Assembly (NCBI GenBank): GCA_026770585.1
Contig: MU646578.1
Span: forward strand, 449,463 to 460,476
From: Baffinella frigidus
Taxonomy: Eukaryota; Cryptophyceae; Cryptomonadales; Baffinellaceae
Direction of reading: 5' to 3'
Length of the DNA stretch: 11,014 nucleotides
The notes under the pieces are model-generated. The model made no database searches, was not told the DNA's origin, and saw only the letters and a list, made by a program, of their open reading frames with translations. Below are positions 1-6,032 of the stretch, one piece after another. Position 1 is the stretch's first letter, and each line of letters begins with the position of its first letter. The position numbers and the translations under genes were made by a program.

Positions 1-126
1 CCCCCCCCACCACGCCGCCCGCGCTCAGGTACATCGAACCCCCCCGCTCTCCGTCGGCCTCAAGCTCCACGCTAGCCATGGCATCACTAGACAGCCGCTG
101 TCGAGCCAACTCGGCACATATAAGAC
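1..126 (-). CDS. Possible exon running off the window edge (hypothetical)
   Basis: On the minus strand an open frame runs from about 161 to the window start and reads ..SSDAMASVELEADGERGG.. then ..MYLSAGGVV; an ATG lies at 79-77. Codon third positions are mostly G or C. AG dinucleotides near 127 and 116 could be acceptors. The plus strand is also open here, in the frame that shares the same wobble column, and carries a CAG/GTACAT donor-like site near 28, so third-position bias cannot tell the strands apart. No family is recognised. The minus reading is preferred only because its composition looks more like a soluble protein. The window starts in poly-C, so the exon is cut or the assembly ends here. 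Confidence 0.25.
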
Positions 127-130
127 AGCC

Positions 131-150
131 AGGACCGGGATTCCGGTCCT
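131..150. repeat. Short perfect hairpin (8-bp stem)
   Basis: AGGACCGG and CCGGTCCT pair perfectly around a 4-nt GATT loop. It stands alone between the edge exon candidate and a non-coding stretch (about 162-400) in which nothing convincing was found. Function is unknown. Confidence 0.6.
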
Positions 151-406
151 AGCTTTTCATTTTAAAAGTCCATGTCCTTCAGGATTCTGGTTAAAGTTTT
201 TAAAAATCGTGTCCCGTCCTCGCTCGGTAGCGGAACCCCTCCGTCGCCCCACCAGTGGTGGGCACGACCGTGACAGGCGAAACGTTCGACCTTCAGCCAC
301 GCCAGGTCACGAGTTCCATTTTCACTGTCGTGTGTCTCCTCACGTTGTTCGCTGTCCCCGGGGGGGCGGTTTCTCAGCCCCTTCTCGGCCCCACCTCGCC
401 CCTCCT

Positions 407-469
407 GTGGGTATCTAGGCTCTAAGGGAACCTTGAATCCTGAGGTGCGCTTAGAACCTAGATACCCAC
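407..469. repeat. Inverted repeat, 20-nt arms, small fold-back element
   Basis: GTGGGTATCTAGGCTCTAAG at 407-426 pairs with its reverse complement at 450-469 with one mismatch; the loop is 23 nt. It lies inside a long minus-strand open frame (162-482) that is otherwise unremarkable, which argues against that frame being a gene. It could be a short MITE or a cruciform-forming site. No target-site duplication is obvious. Confidence 0.6.
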
Positions 470-491
470 ACCTCCACCCCACCTCCTCCTG

Positions 492-577
492 AATGTGATC
501 CGAAAGGAAGCATGGCTTTTCTGCAGAACCAGTTCCGGTGTCCGCCTATGTTGGGAGCTCGAAGAACCTAAAGGGCC
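492..577 (+). repeat. Direct repeat, copy 1 (partner at 1407)
   Basis: The first ~57 nt (starting AATGTGATCCGAAAGGAAGC) match 1407 onward with about three differences; similarity then fades into a CCTAAAGGGCCTAAAG tail. In one frame both copies read CDPKGSMAFLQNQFRCP, and two of the differences are silent there (GCT/GCC, TTT/TTC). That hints at a decayed duplicated exon, but stops lie close by on either side. It flanks an interval of about 830 bp holding two fold-back elements. Confidence 0.55.
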
Positions 578-610
578 TAAAGAATCTCTGCGTGTGTGTG
601 GAGAGTCAAA

Positions 611-764
611 CTCATCCGGGAACATCGTTCAATCAAATGAAAATGAGCAACGAAATTTAATACACAGAAGGCTCATACTGGTAATAGTAAAGCATTTGTG
701 CAGTGAGTTTCGTTGCCCGTTTTCAATAATTGAATTATTGTCTCGGATGAGTGTCCCGGATGAG
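611..764. repeat. Nested inverted repeats inside a fold-back region
   Basis: CTCATCCGGGA (611-621) pairs with TCCCGGATGAG (754-764). Inside it, GCAACGAAA (647-655) pairs with TTTCGTTGC (708-716). A near-palindrome CAATAATTGAATTATTG sits between. The 16-mer GTGTGGAGAGTCAAAC occurs directly outside on both sides (596-611 and 766-781), like a long flanking duplication. The whole resembles a small non-autonomous element. No coding capacity. Confidence 0.5.
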
Positions 765-992
765 AGTGTGGAGAGTCAAACGCTGCGATGAAGTTACTCT
801 TGGAAGATGACTGAATCACTTCCTTTTCAATAGGAGTTGCACAGGAGAAATTAGTTAGGGCATAGTAAATTTAATTAGGCCTCCTGATTAAACGAAAACG
901 CTGATTAGGGAACTGATTCACTTCCGAGATGAAAGTCAAGCCCTGAGGCGCTGTCCCGAGGCGGGCCCGTCTACCACTCACATTCATGAGCC

Positions 993-1144
993 AACGTCCT
1001 GAAAACCGGGTAGTAAAGCCTACGGTATTGCCTACGGTAGGCCGTAGGGGCCTGGGGGGGGTCCTACGAAACAATAGGTCCTAGGAGCCCTATGGCCTAC
1101 CGTAGGCAATACCTTAGGCCTAACTACCCGGTTTTCAGGACGTT
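993..1144. mobile_element. MITE-like element with 51-nt terminal inverted repeats
   Basis: The arm at 993-1043 (AACGTCCTGAAAACCGGGTA..) and the arm at 1094-1144 are inverted copies matching at 48 of 51 positions. About 50 bp lie between, and the stem partly extends into it. There is no open frame of note, as expected for a non-autonomous DNA element or a hairpin-forming repeat. No clear target-site duplication was found, so true termini may differ. The motif CCTACGGTAGGCC recurs loosely near 3684-3710. Confidence 0.65.
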
Positions 1145-1149
1145 ACCCT

Positions 1150-1406
1150 ATTAGCATGATTCATATCGTGCATGCGGGGGTTCGGGTAGGGTTTGGCCTA
1201 ACTCGGCATTCCACACGGAGCATCACTAAACTACTTTTCCCTAATCCTTTCAATAAATTCTTTTCTCAAAAGTCCACCAGCCCTCACATGGCGCTCAAAT
1301 ACTCAATCGGTTGAGGCCAAAAATAGATGGCCAGACGCGATGTGAGCTTTTGTGAGGGTCCAGGTAGCCGGTTTCTGCCGCGATCCTCTGTATAGGAGGG
1401 GGGCTT
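1150..1406. other. Spacer without recognised content
   Basis: AT-richer DNA with no convincing coding frame. The only structure noted is an 8-nt CCCTCACA / TGTGAGGG inverted pair around 1280-1357. Confidence 0.4.
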
Positions 1407-1492
1407 AATGTGATCCGAAAGGAAGCATGGCCTTCCTGCAGAACCAGTTCCGGTGTCCGCTTATGGTGGCAGTTAAAAGAGCCTACAGGACC
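1407..1492 (+). repeat. Direct repeat, copy 2 (partner at 492)
   Basis: Second copy of the 492 repeat in the same orientation. Its tail reads AGAGCCTACAGGACCTACAGG, where copy 1 has a CCTAAAG-type tail. In the frame reading CDPKGSMAFLQNQF it stays open until TGA near 1502. See the copy 1 entry for why an exon origin is only a possibility. Confidence 0.55.
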
Positions 1493-1512
1493 TACAGGGG
1501 GTGACGCAACAA

Positions 1513-1554
1513 TGGTGGCCCAAGGGTTTAGGATTGGTGGCCCAAGGGTTTAGG
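1513..1554. repeat. 22-bp tandem pair containing GGGTTTAGG
   Basis: TGGTGGCCCAAGGGTTTAGG occurs twice, at 1513 and 1535, followed by more TTTAGGG-like sequence. It is a small instance of the telomere-like heptamer DNA seen across the window. Confidence 0.6.
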
Positions 1555-1578
1555 GGTTTAGTATGCATGGCTCAGGGT

Positions 1579-2298
1579 CTAGCTAGGGTTAAGAGAGTAC
1601 CCGGCTGAAGCCACATGAGGAGCAGGAGGCGCCCACTGGCGCTGCTCCTCCCGCTCTCCGTACTCTGCGCTGTCGACGAGGCGCGCCATGGCGCTCAGGG
1701 CGAACGTCTCGCGCAATGCCATGGCGCCGTTCGGGAAGGGGGCGCGGCACACGGGACATCCGCGGGGTCCCGTGGAGACTTGCGCCAACTCCACCAGGCA
1801 TTCCGTGCAGAATGAGTGCCCGCAGGAGCTCAGCGTCGTGGGTCTGAAGAGTCAGGACAGACACACGGGGCATTGCAGAGCCGCGCGCATCGCCTGCTCA
1901 CTGGGAGCCTGCTGTTGCAGTTCCTCGCGCGGGTTGCCAGCAGGTGGTTGTGGCTCGTGGGAACTTCCAAGTCGCTGGCCGAGGACATCTGGCGGCGCAC
2001 CCCCGTTCCCCCTGAGACGCAAGACCCCCGCACCCGGTTGGTCCGGGTTGGTCGAGCGGGTGTGGCAGCTGAGGAGGGCGTTGCAGGAGACGATCATCAA
2101 GATCGAGCAGTTCACGACGAAGATCGAACTACGCAGGCGCAGGCGCGTCATTATTGCTGTGGCGCCGTGGCGTACCGCCACCGCGTCGGCCCGACGGGTG
2201 CCTCCCGTTGTGTCGTACGCTTCGGGTGCCAGCGGGTGAGGGAAGGTCAGTGCTAGTCCCCTCCCAGTTTTTTTAGGTTCGAGTGGTGACGGGACTGG
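1579..2298 (-). pseudogene. RING-finger protein (putative E3 ubiquitin ligase), interrupted by an in-frame TGA
   Basis: The frame is open from 2298 to TAG at 1581-1579 except for TGA at 1854-1852. It contains a C3HC4 RING: CPVC just before the TGA, then C-GHSFCTEC, then GCPVCRAPF, giving Cys2..Cys-His-Cys2..Cys2 in order. RING domains recruit ubiquitin-loaded E2 enzymes. After the RING comes an ALRETFALSAMARL stretch like the helix that often follows TRIM/RNF-type RINGs. Upstream lies a hydrophobic run (SSIFVVNCSILMIVSC) that could be a membrane segment, then a Gly/Pro-rich linker. Third positions are strongly G/C-rich. There is no ATG start at the head of the frame, so this is probably an exon. 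Between the second and third zinc Cys, spacing is canonical (11) without the TGA codon and 12 with it. It is either a disabled copy, a sequencing error or a recoded gene. Confidence 0.7.
1852..1854 (-). other. In-frame TGA inside the RING loop
   Basis: The TGA falls between ..CPVCLS and LFRPTTLSSCGHSFC with both sides in the same frame, so no frameshift is involved. Compared with the usual RING pattern (CPVCL-x-LF..), the codon looks like an exact extra triplet. No intron fits: the only local GT..AG pair is about 23 nt and would remove zinc ligands. Confidence 0.7.
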
Positions 2299-2320
2299 TC
2301 AAAATCAGCAGTGGTGTCAA

Positions 2321-2473
2321 GCTCTGAGTTGCTCTGACAACGAAGGTCTCGATGCTCTGGATGATCCTCCCGTTCCTCATTGCGATGCTGGCGGTGTCCT
2401 CCATTCCTAGCGCCATACCCGGCAAGCCCTCCCTCACCGCGTCGCGCATGTTCGGCGACCACTTCCCAAACGT
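2321..2473 (-). CDS. Possible exon upstream of the RING region (hypothetical)
   Basis: The minus frame reads FGKWSPNMRDAVREGLPGMA, then LGMEDTASIAMRNG, then RIIQSIETFVVRATQS, with G or C at most third positions. The family is not recognised. It is in a different frame from the RING region and could be joined to it by splicing, but no strong donor was found. The plus strand is also open in the frame sharing the same wobble positions (MLWMILPFLIAMLAV.., signal-peptide-like), so the strand is uncertain. The longer minus frame (to 2776) is antisense to the zinc finger and is not proposed as coding beyond this part. Confidence 0.28.
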
Positions 2474-2482
2474 GGAAGCAGG

Positions 2483-2737
2483 GGGTGGACCCACACCTGC
2501 ACCACCTGCGGCAAGGCCTTCTCGCAGTTCGGTAACCTTGAGACGCACATGCAGACCCACACCGGCTCTCTCGTTCCGATGGACCCTGCGAGGTTCGGCA
2601 CCGGCGGTACTCACAAAATGGAGAAGCACGGGTATGTTGTGTACGTTGTCCCGGCAAGCGGCGTCCTGTCGCCAGCCGCTGACCGCGAGATTATCGACAA
2701 TTCTCGTAGGAGCAAGAAAGTTAAAACATCCGCGTGA
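2483..2737 (+). CDS. C2H2 zinc-finger protein, terminal exon
   Basis: The plus frame contains one complete classical finger, HTCTTCGKAFSQFGNLETHM then QTHTG: Cys at 2498 and 2507, His at 2546 and 2558, exact C-x2-C-x12-H-x3-H spacing, with the conserved Phe and Leu and a TG linker start. Such fingers bind DNA or RNA, usually in series. After it follow about 60 residues without further fingers, ending in a basic RRSKKVK tail and a TGA at 2735-2737. An AG at 2480-2481 is a candidate acceptor; the frame is open back to a TAG near 2408. AATAAA follows 29 nt after the stop. Having only one finger suggests other fingers are on upstream exons, or that this is a fragment. Confidence 0.55.
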   Translation, partial: GWTHTCTTCGKAFSQFGNLETHMQTHTGSLVPMDPARFGTGGTHKMEKHGYVVYVVPASGVLSPAADREIIDNSRRSKKVKTSA

Positions 2738-2765
2738 GGCTGCGGTGTTGGCGAGTGCTCTTGTG

Positions 2766-2771
2766 AATAAA
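2766..2771 (+). promoter_or_regulatory. Possible polyadenylation signal AATAAA
   Basis: AATAAA lies 29 nt after the zinc-finger stop codon in the right orientation. Some green algae use TGTAA instead, so the match is suggestive only. Confidence 0.35.
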
Positions 2772-2825
2772 TGCATAAATACTGTTAATGAACTCTATCC
2801 GCCCAAAGCCCGATGGGGCGCACCC

Positions 2826-2916
2826 GCCTCTCTCTCTCTCGCTCTCTCGCGCGCGCTCTCTCTCTCTCTCTCTCTCTCTCGCCCTATCTCTCCTTTCTCT
2901 CTCTCTCTCTTCCTTT

Positions 2917-2951
<35 letters not shown>

Positions 2952-3057
2952 CCGCTCTCTCTCTCTCTCTCTCTCTCACTGTTCCTCTCTCTCACTCTCT
3001 CTCTCTCTCACACATGAACGATCTCAATCTCCTCCTCTCTCTCTCTCTCACCCACTC
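2826..3057. repeat. CT microsatellite with CG-alternating islands
   Basis: About 230 bp of mostly (CT)n on the plus strand, with short GCGCGC islands near 2850 and 2940 and CTCA variants towards the end. All long frames through it (Ser/Leu- or Arg/Glu-rich) are products of the repeat. It is able to form triplex or slipped DNA. Confidence 0.9.
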
Positions 3058-3103
3058 ACGCTCTCACTCACGCACCCACTCACGTTTGAAACCTCAACCC
3101 TGA

Positions 3104-3232
3104 ATGCCCAAACCTGACGGCCCACGGTCTGTGATCCCCTGGAAAAGCAGACCTTCCCTGCCTGAAGAAGAGAGGCTTCCAATCGAGGCTAGAAATGAGA
3201 CTATGTTAAAACAGTCATTCTTTTACAAGTGA
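3104..3232 (+). CDS. Small open frame of 42 residues (hypothetical)
   Basis: ATG at 3104 directly follows an in-frame TGA and runs to TGA at 3230-3232. The product starts MPKPDGPRSVIPWKSRPS, passes an acidic LPEEERLPIEAR stretch and ends MLKQSFFYK. It has balanced, protein-like composition, unlike the flanking CT repeat. No family is recognised. It could be a terminal exon or chance. Confidence 0.25.
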   Translation: MPKPDGPRSVIPWKSRPSLPEEERLPIEARNETMLKQSFFYK

Positions 3233-3247
3233 AGGGGAAAAAAGAAG

Positions 3248-3328
3248 TGTGTGGTAATTTTCACACACATAGGTCAATAGGGGCATTTGGTCACGTATCT
3301 CAGGTTATAACTCGAGATACGTGACCAA
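3248..3328. repeat. Two adjacent hairpins (15-bp perfect stem and a small TGTGTG hairpin)
   Basis: TTGGTCACGTATCTC at 3287-3301 pairs perfectly with 3314-3328 around a 12-nt loop. Just before it, TGTGTG at 3248-3253 pairs with CACACA at 3262-3267. The following 3341-3397 segment is related to DNA next to the terminal-repeat element at 10.5-10.7 kb. Confidence 0.65.
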
Positions 3329-3340
3329 GCACGCCCGTGA

Positions 3341-3397
3341 CTGGTACTAAATTTAACAACCCCACATTTAAAATACCCCCTCTTCCAGCCTCGAGTG
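3341..3397 (+). repeat. Dispersed repeat related to 10669-10724
   Basis: CTGGTACTAAATTTAACAAC followed by CCCACAT.. and ..CTCGAG aligns over its length with 10669-10724 (CTGGTACAAAGTTTTGCAAC, CCCACAT.., ..CTCGAG). The TCCTGGTACAAAG-type motif also recurs in the tandem repeat at 4007-4400, linking three sites in the window. Confidence 0.55.
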
Positions 3398-3455
3398 GTT
3401 GTACGCGGGATCCGGGCCAGGGTTTAGAATTTCCCAACGCGACCTGAGGTCTTGT

Positions 3456-3588
3456 CTAGTTGGATCCATTTGGGCAACTTTTGCTGTGAAAAAGGTACTG
3501 GTTTCCTGAGGTCTTGTCCATGACGCCGGAGAGGCGGTTGCCGGCTTCTTGTAAATATTTGTGCAGAACGCGGGCGTTTTCAGACTCC
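3456..3588 (-). CDS. Possible terminal exon (hypothetical helical segment)
   Basis: After a GTGCAG acceptor-like site (AG at 3590-3589) the minus frame reads ESENARVLHKYLQEAGNRL, then SGVMDKTSGNQYLFHSKSC, then PNGSN and TAG at 3458-3456. The first part has the charge pattern of an amphipathic helix. The frame opens after a TAG at about 3614-3612, so any protein must be spliced in from upstream. No family is recognised. A 14-mer (GACAAGACCTCAGG on the minus strand) occurs at 3505-3518 inside the exon and again at 3443-3456 over the stop, 62 bp apart, a small duplication that may have created the end of the frame. Confidence 0.35.
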
Positions 3589-3624
3589 CTGCACCTTATG
3601 CGCGAGGTACCCTATGATAGACCG

Positions 3625-3728
3625 CAAGTGGCCAGCGGGTTGAAAACGAACCGCAGAGGTCCTAGCTAGGCAGGTCCTCGGGCCCTACGGTATGCCGTAT
3701 GAGCCTACTGGCCACTTGAGGGATATGA
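3625..3728. repeat. Inverted repeat, 11-nt perfect arms
   Basis: CAAGTGGCCAG (3625-3635) pairs with CTGGCCACTTG (3718-3728). The 82-nt interior contains CTAGCTAG and a small TACGG/CCGTA hairpin. MITE-like, no coding content. Confidence 0.55.
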
Positions 3729-3809
3729 TAAAACTCTTTAATAACACCACCACGCCCCTACTGTTCTCCCCCACCCGGGGAAGCCATACCCACAGCCAGA
3801 AAACGCGTC

Positions 3810-3942
3810 GATTCGAGGGGGCGTGTCCGGGAATCCACCCCGGTTCGGGGTCCGCGTCCGGCAAACGGCGCCGGTTGGGAGTCCACGTCCGGGAAACCAC
3901 GCCGGTTGGGAATCCACGTCCGGGAAAACGCGACGGTTCGGG
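3810..3942 (+). repeat. 31-bp minisatellite, about four units
   Basis: Units of 31 bp start at 3840, 3871 and 3902 (pattern CCGGTTSGGRNTCCRCGTCC, then GG and an A-rich end), with a diverged 30-bp unit at 3810 and a partial unit at 3933. The period is not a multiple of three, so frames through it do not encode a repeat protein. Confidence 0.75.
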
Positions 3943-4006
3943 TCAGCAGGCGACGCCGCTGTAGCCGTTTGGCTGCTCGTTCACCGCGAGCACGTCCTGC
4001 GGACCG

Positions 4007-4400
4007 TCAGCAGGATCAGAGGCAGTCGACTTAATCGAGCTTTTCTTGGTTTTAACTGCTTCTGACCCTCAACTGCTTCTGACCCTGATTCGAGTTTTTC
4101 TTGGTACAAAGCTTGCTCGCGTTAGTTTCGTGGAGGTACGAAACGTGCCCGGGTTAGTCAACTGTCCTACCAGACGTCAGCAGGATCAGAGGCAATTGAC
4201 TGATTCGAGACTTTCCTGGTACAAAGCCCGCTTGCGTCGGTTTCGTGAAGGTACAAAAATTGCCCGGGTTAGTCAACTGTCCTAGCGGACCTCAGCAGGA
4301 TCAGGGACACTTGACTCGGATGTCGAGTCTCAGATTATCCTTGTTATTCTAAGTTGAGCTTTTTCCTGGTGCACAGCCTGCTCGCATTGGCAGTTGTCCT
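4007..4400 (+). repeat. Tandem repeat, three diverged units (170, 115, ~110 bp)
   Basis: TCAGCAGGATCAG starts each unit at 4007, 4177 and 4292. Each continues through a TTGACT.., CGAG.., CTTGGTACAAAG-type segment, and the first two end GCCCGGGTTAGTCAACTGTC. The first unit carries an extra internal AACTGCTTCTGACCCT duplication. No coding capacity is supported. The TCCTGGTACAAAG motif is shared with the element at 10.6 kb. Confidence 0.75.
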
Positions 4401-4420
4401 GGTACAAGACATGTCTCGGT

Positions 4421-4520
4421 GGGGACGAGACTGGGGACGAGACACGCGTTTTGTGGGGACGAGACATGTTTTCGACTGGGGACGAGACATGTTTTAAGAG
4501 ACATGTTTTGTCCCCAGTCG
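4421..4520 (+). repeat. GGGGACGAGAC repeats ending in a near-perfect hairpin
   Basis: GGGGACGAGAC occurs at 4421, 4433, 4455 and 4478 with variable ACATGTTTT spacers. At 4473-4520 CGACTGGGGACGAGACATGT faces its inverted copy with two mismatches in the arm, giving a stem of about 20 bp. Some frames read VSSP-type repeats, but spacing is irregular, so coding is unlikely. Confidence 0.65.
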
Positions 4521-4567
4521 AGGGACTCGCGACAACAGCGCCAGTCTGCCGCATTCTTGCACGCTGA

Positions 4568-4804
4568 AACCCTGCACCCTACACCTCGCACCCTACACCC
4601 TGAACCTCATACCCCACACCTTGCATCCTAAGCCTCACACCATACACCTTGCACCCTAAGCCTCACACCCTACACCCTATACCGTACACCATACTCCCCA
4701 CACCTCACACCCTACACCCTACACCCTACACCCCATACCCTACACCCTACACATCACCCCCCACCCCCCACCCCCCACCCTCACACCCTCAACCCTAAAC
4801 CCTG
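4568..4804 (-). repeat. Telomere-like heptamer array, C-rich strand (CCCTACA type)
   Basis: About 235 bp of degenerate CCCTACA, CCCTAAG and CCTCACA heptamers on the plus strand, equivalent to TGTAGGG on the minus strand. Drifted units and missing flanking subtelomeric signs argue for an interstitial satellite rather than a telomere. Confidence 0.8.
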
Positions 4805-4869
4805 AAGCGGAACGCACCTCCACAGTGACGGAGGACTTCCACCCCCCAGAGCGCCGATTCGACGCCCTG

Positions 4870-5068
4870 GTTTGGGGTTTGGGGTTTGGGGTTTGGGGTT
4901 TGGGGTTTGTGATTTGTGATTTGGGGTTTGGGGTTTGGGGTTTGGTGTTTGGTGTTTGGGGTTTGAGGTTTGGGTTTGGTGGTTTAGGATTTCGTGTTTC
5001 ATGTTTCGGGTTTCGGGTTTCGGGTTTGGGGCTTCGTGTTTCAGGTTTCAGGTTTCGGGTTCAGGGTT
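4870..5068 (+). repeat. Telomere-like heptamer array, G-rich strand (GGGTTTG type)
   Basis: GGGTTTG units pass into GGGTTTC and TTTCAGG variants. It runs opposite to the preceding 4568-4804 array, with about 65 bp between. Runs of GGGG every seven bases could form G-quadruplexes. Confidence 0.8.
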
Positions 5069-5216
5069 CACCTCTCCCCGCCTCCCACAGTCGGACTCAC
5101 CACCCCACCCGGCGACCGCCCCTCCTCCCCCCGCCCCCATCCCCCCTCCCCCCCCGCCGCCGCCCCACCCCCTCCACCCCCAGGCATCAAAATCTTCGGA
5201 GGCGGAGGCGACCGCT

Positions 5217-5219
<3 letters not shown>
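5069..5219. other. C-rich spacer
   Basis: Mostly CCCC-rich DNA with short CCGCC blocks leading into the poly-C run. Proline-rich frames here are compositional. Nothing else is seen. Confidence 0.4.

Positions 5220-5274
<55 letters not shown>
5220..5274. repeat. Poly-C run of 55
   Basis: An uninterrupted run of 55 C. The true length may differ because such runs are hard to sequence. It lies 103 bp before a poly-G run of 41, so the two could base-pair. Confidence 0.9.
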
Positions 5275-5275
<1 letters not shown>

Positions 5276-5377
5276 TTGGGTGTCTGGGGTGCGGCGCGCG
5301 GGGTGGCAGGGGCAGGGGGGGAGTCTGGGGTGGGTGGAGGTGATTTGGTGTCGGCGGGGGGGATGTAGAAGTTGAAA

Positions 5378-5418
<41 letters not shown>
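5378..5418. repeat. Poly-G run of 41
   Basis: An uninterrupted run of 41 G, complementary to the poly-C at 5220-5274. The 103 bp between are G-rich with no coding signal. Confidence 0.9.
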
Positions 5419-5421
5419 CGG

Positions 5422-5447
5422 GAGACGGCGATACGCGTCGGAAACCC
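5422..5447 (-). repeat. Exon-start-like repeat, copy 3
   Basis: On the minus strand CGGCAG is followed by GGGTTTCCGACGCGTATCGC and CGTCTCC, then by the poly-G/C tract. This is the most downstream of three copies (see 5612 and 5800). All copies follow an AG dinucleotide. Confidence 0.45.
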
Positions 5448-5485
5448 CTGCCGAGGCGGATCCAGCACCCTTTTTAAAACCCAGG

Positions 5486-5801
5486 AGCTGTACAAGTGAG
5501 TATTTTTCATATTTTTGGTCAGGTGGGTACACGCTTTCCGTGTAGCCACGCAACCAACTCCGTACAAACGCCTACAATTGACATTTAAAAAGGTGGGGGG
5601 GAGGCGGGGCTGGAGACGGCGATACGCGTCGGGAACCCCTGCCACACCACGCCAGGTCAGAAGTCGAAATTTGAACGTTTTTTGCATTTTACTACACGAT
5701 CTAGAAGTAAAGTTGGTTCTACCCGAGAAACACGCCAAAAGTGCTGGGAATTGGAGCTGTTTGCCGCCGGAGTTATAAAAATATGGAAGCTGTACAAGTG
5801 A
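5486..5801 (+). repeat. Direct repeat pair AGCTGTACAAGTGA
   Basis: The 14-mer is at 5486-5499 and 5788-5801. It belongs to a diverged duplication that also carries the GATACGCGTCGG motif. The DNA between is AT-richer and has no supported exon. Confidence 0.5.
5612..5638 (-). repeat. Exon-start-like repeat, copy 2
   Basis: Minus strand TGGCAG followed by GGGTTCCCGACGCGTATCGC and CGTCTCC. A TTCTGAC branch-point-like motif lies about 24 nt upstream. Identical to copy 3 except one base. Confidence 0.45.
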
Positions 5802-5817
5802 TACGCGTCGGGAACCC
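5800..5817 (-). repeat. Exon-start-like repeat, copy 1
   Basis: Minus strand CACCAG followed by GGGTTCCCGACGCGTATC; similarity ends there, while copies 2 and 3 continue 8-9 nt further. In phase 0 the common part reads GFPTRI. Confidence 0.4.
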
Positions 5818-5836
5818 CTGGTGCGGGGGTGAGAGG

Positions 5837-5893
5837 TGTTAAGCGCTGCTTGATGTGACATCGTGGAGGTTTCGATGTTAAGCGCTGCTTGAT
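5837..5893 (+). repeat. 39-bp tandem pair
   Basis: TGTTAAGCGCTGCTTGAT at 5837-5854 recurs at 5876-5893. The minus frame through it repeats an HQAALN / YQAALN motif, but it sits in a long frame that depends on the poly-C/G run and is not accepted as a gene. Confidence 0.6.
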
Positions 5894-6032
5894 ACGAAAG
5901 GGATGATGCCGATCTGAGGACGCGAGGAACAGGGGCGCGTACTAAAGCAGGGACGACGTGATTTTCTTGCAAAATGAAGCGGGGCTGTAGTGTTTCGTGT
6001 TTCTTGTTTCGTGTTTACCTTCGAGCCTACGA

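Noticed and set aside
162-482. Minus-strand frame of 106 codons
   Set aside because: It spans a near-perfect 20-nt inverted repeat and has no recognisable domain.
1852-1854. Selenocysteine codon
   Set aside because: The position is not a catalytic or zinc-binding residue in RING domains and looks like an added codon; no SECIS-type structure was identified by eye.
1688-2239. Plus-strand frame of 183 codons including a coiled-coil-like stretch
   Set aside because: It is antisense to the RING finger and shares its wobble column, which explains both its openness and its G/C-rich third positions.
2795-3117. Ser/Leu-rich or Arg/Glu-rich frames over the CT tract (and the matching ones at 8983-9759)
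   Set aside because: Pure products of dinucleotide repeats, open on both strands and several frames.
3810-3942. CRISPR-like array with 31-bp period
   Set aside because: Units are contiguous with no unique spacers and the setting is eukaryotic; it is a minisatellite.
4568-5068. Ancient telomere fusion
   Set aside because: A head-to-head fusion would read G-rich TTTAGGG units followed by C-rich CCCTAAA units on one strand. Here the order is C-rich then G-rich, and the units on the two sides are different variants.
5486-5801. AGCTGTACAAG resembling the end of a fluorescent-protein reporter gene
   Set aside because: Only a dozen bases match, they occur twice inside a local duplication, and no other reporter sequence is present; chance.
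5187-5972. Long minus-strand open frame of 261 codons
   Set aside because: It depends on reading through the poly-G/poly-C runs and the tandem repeats, its frame would shift with any change in run length, and no domain is visible.
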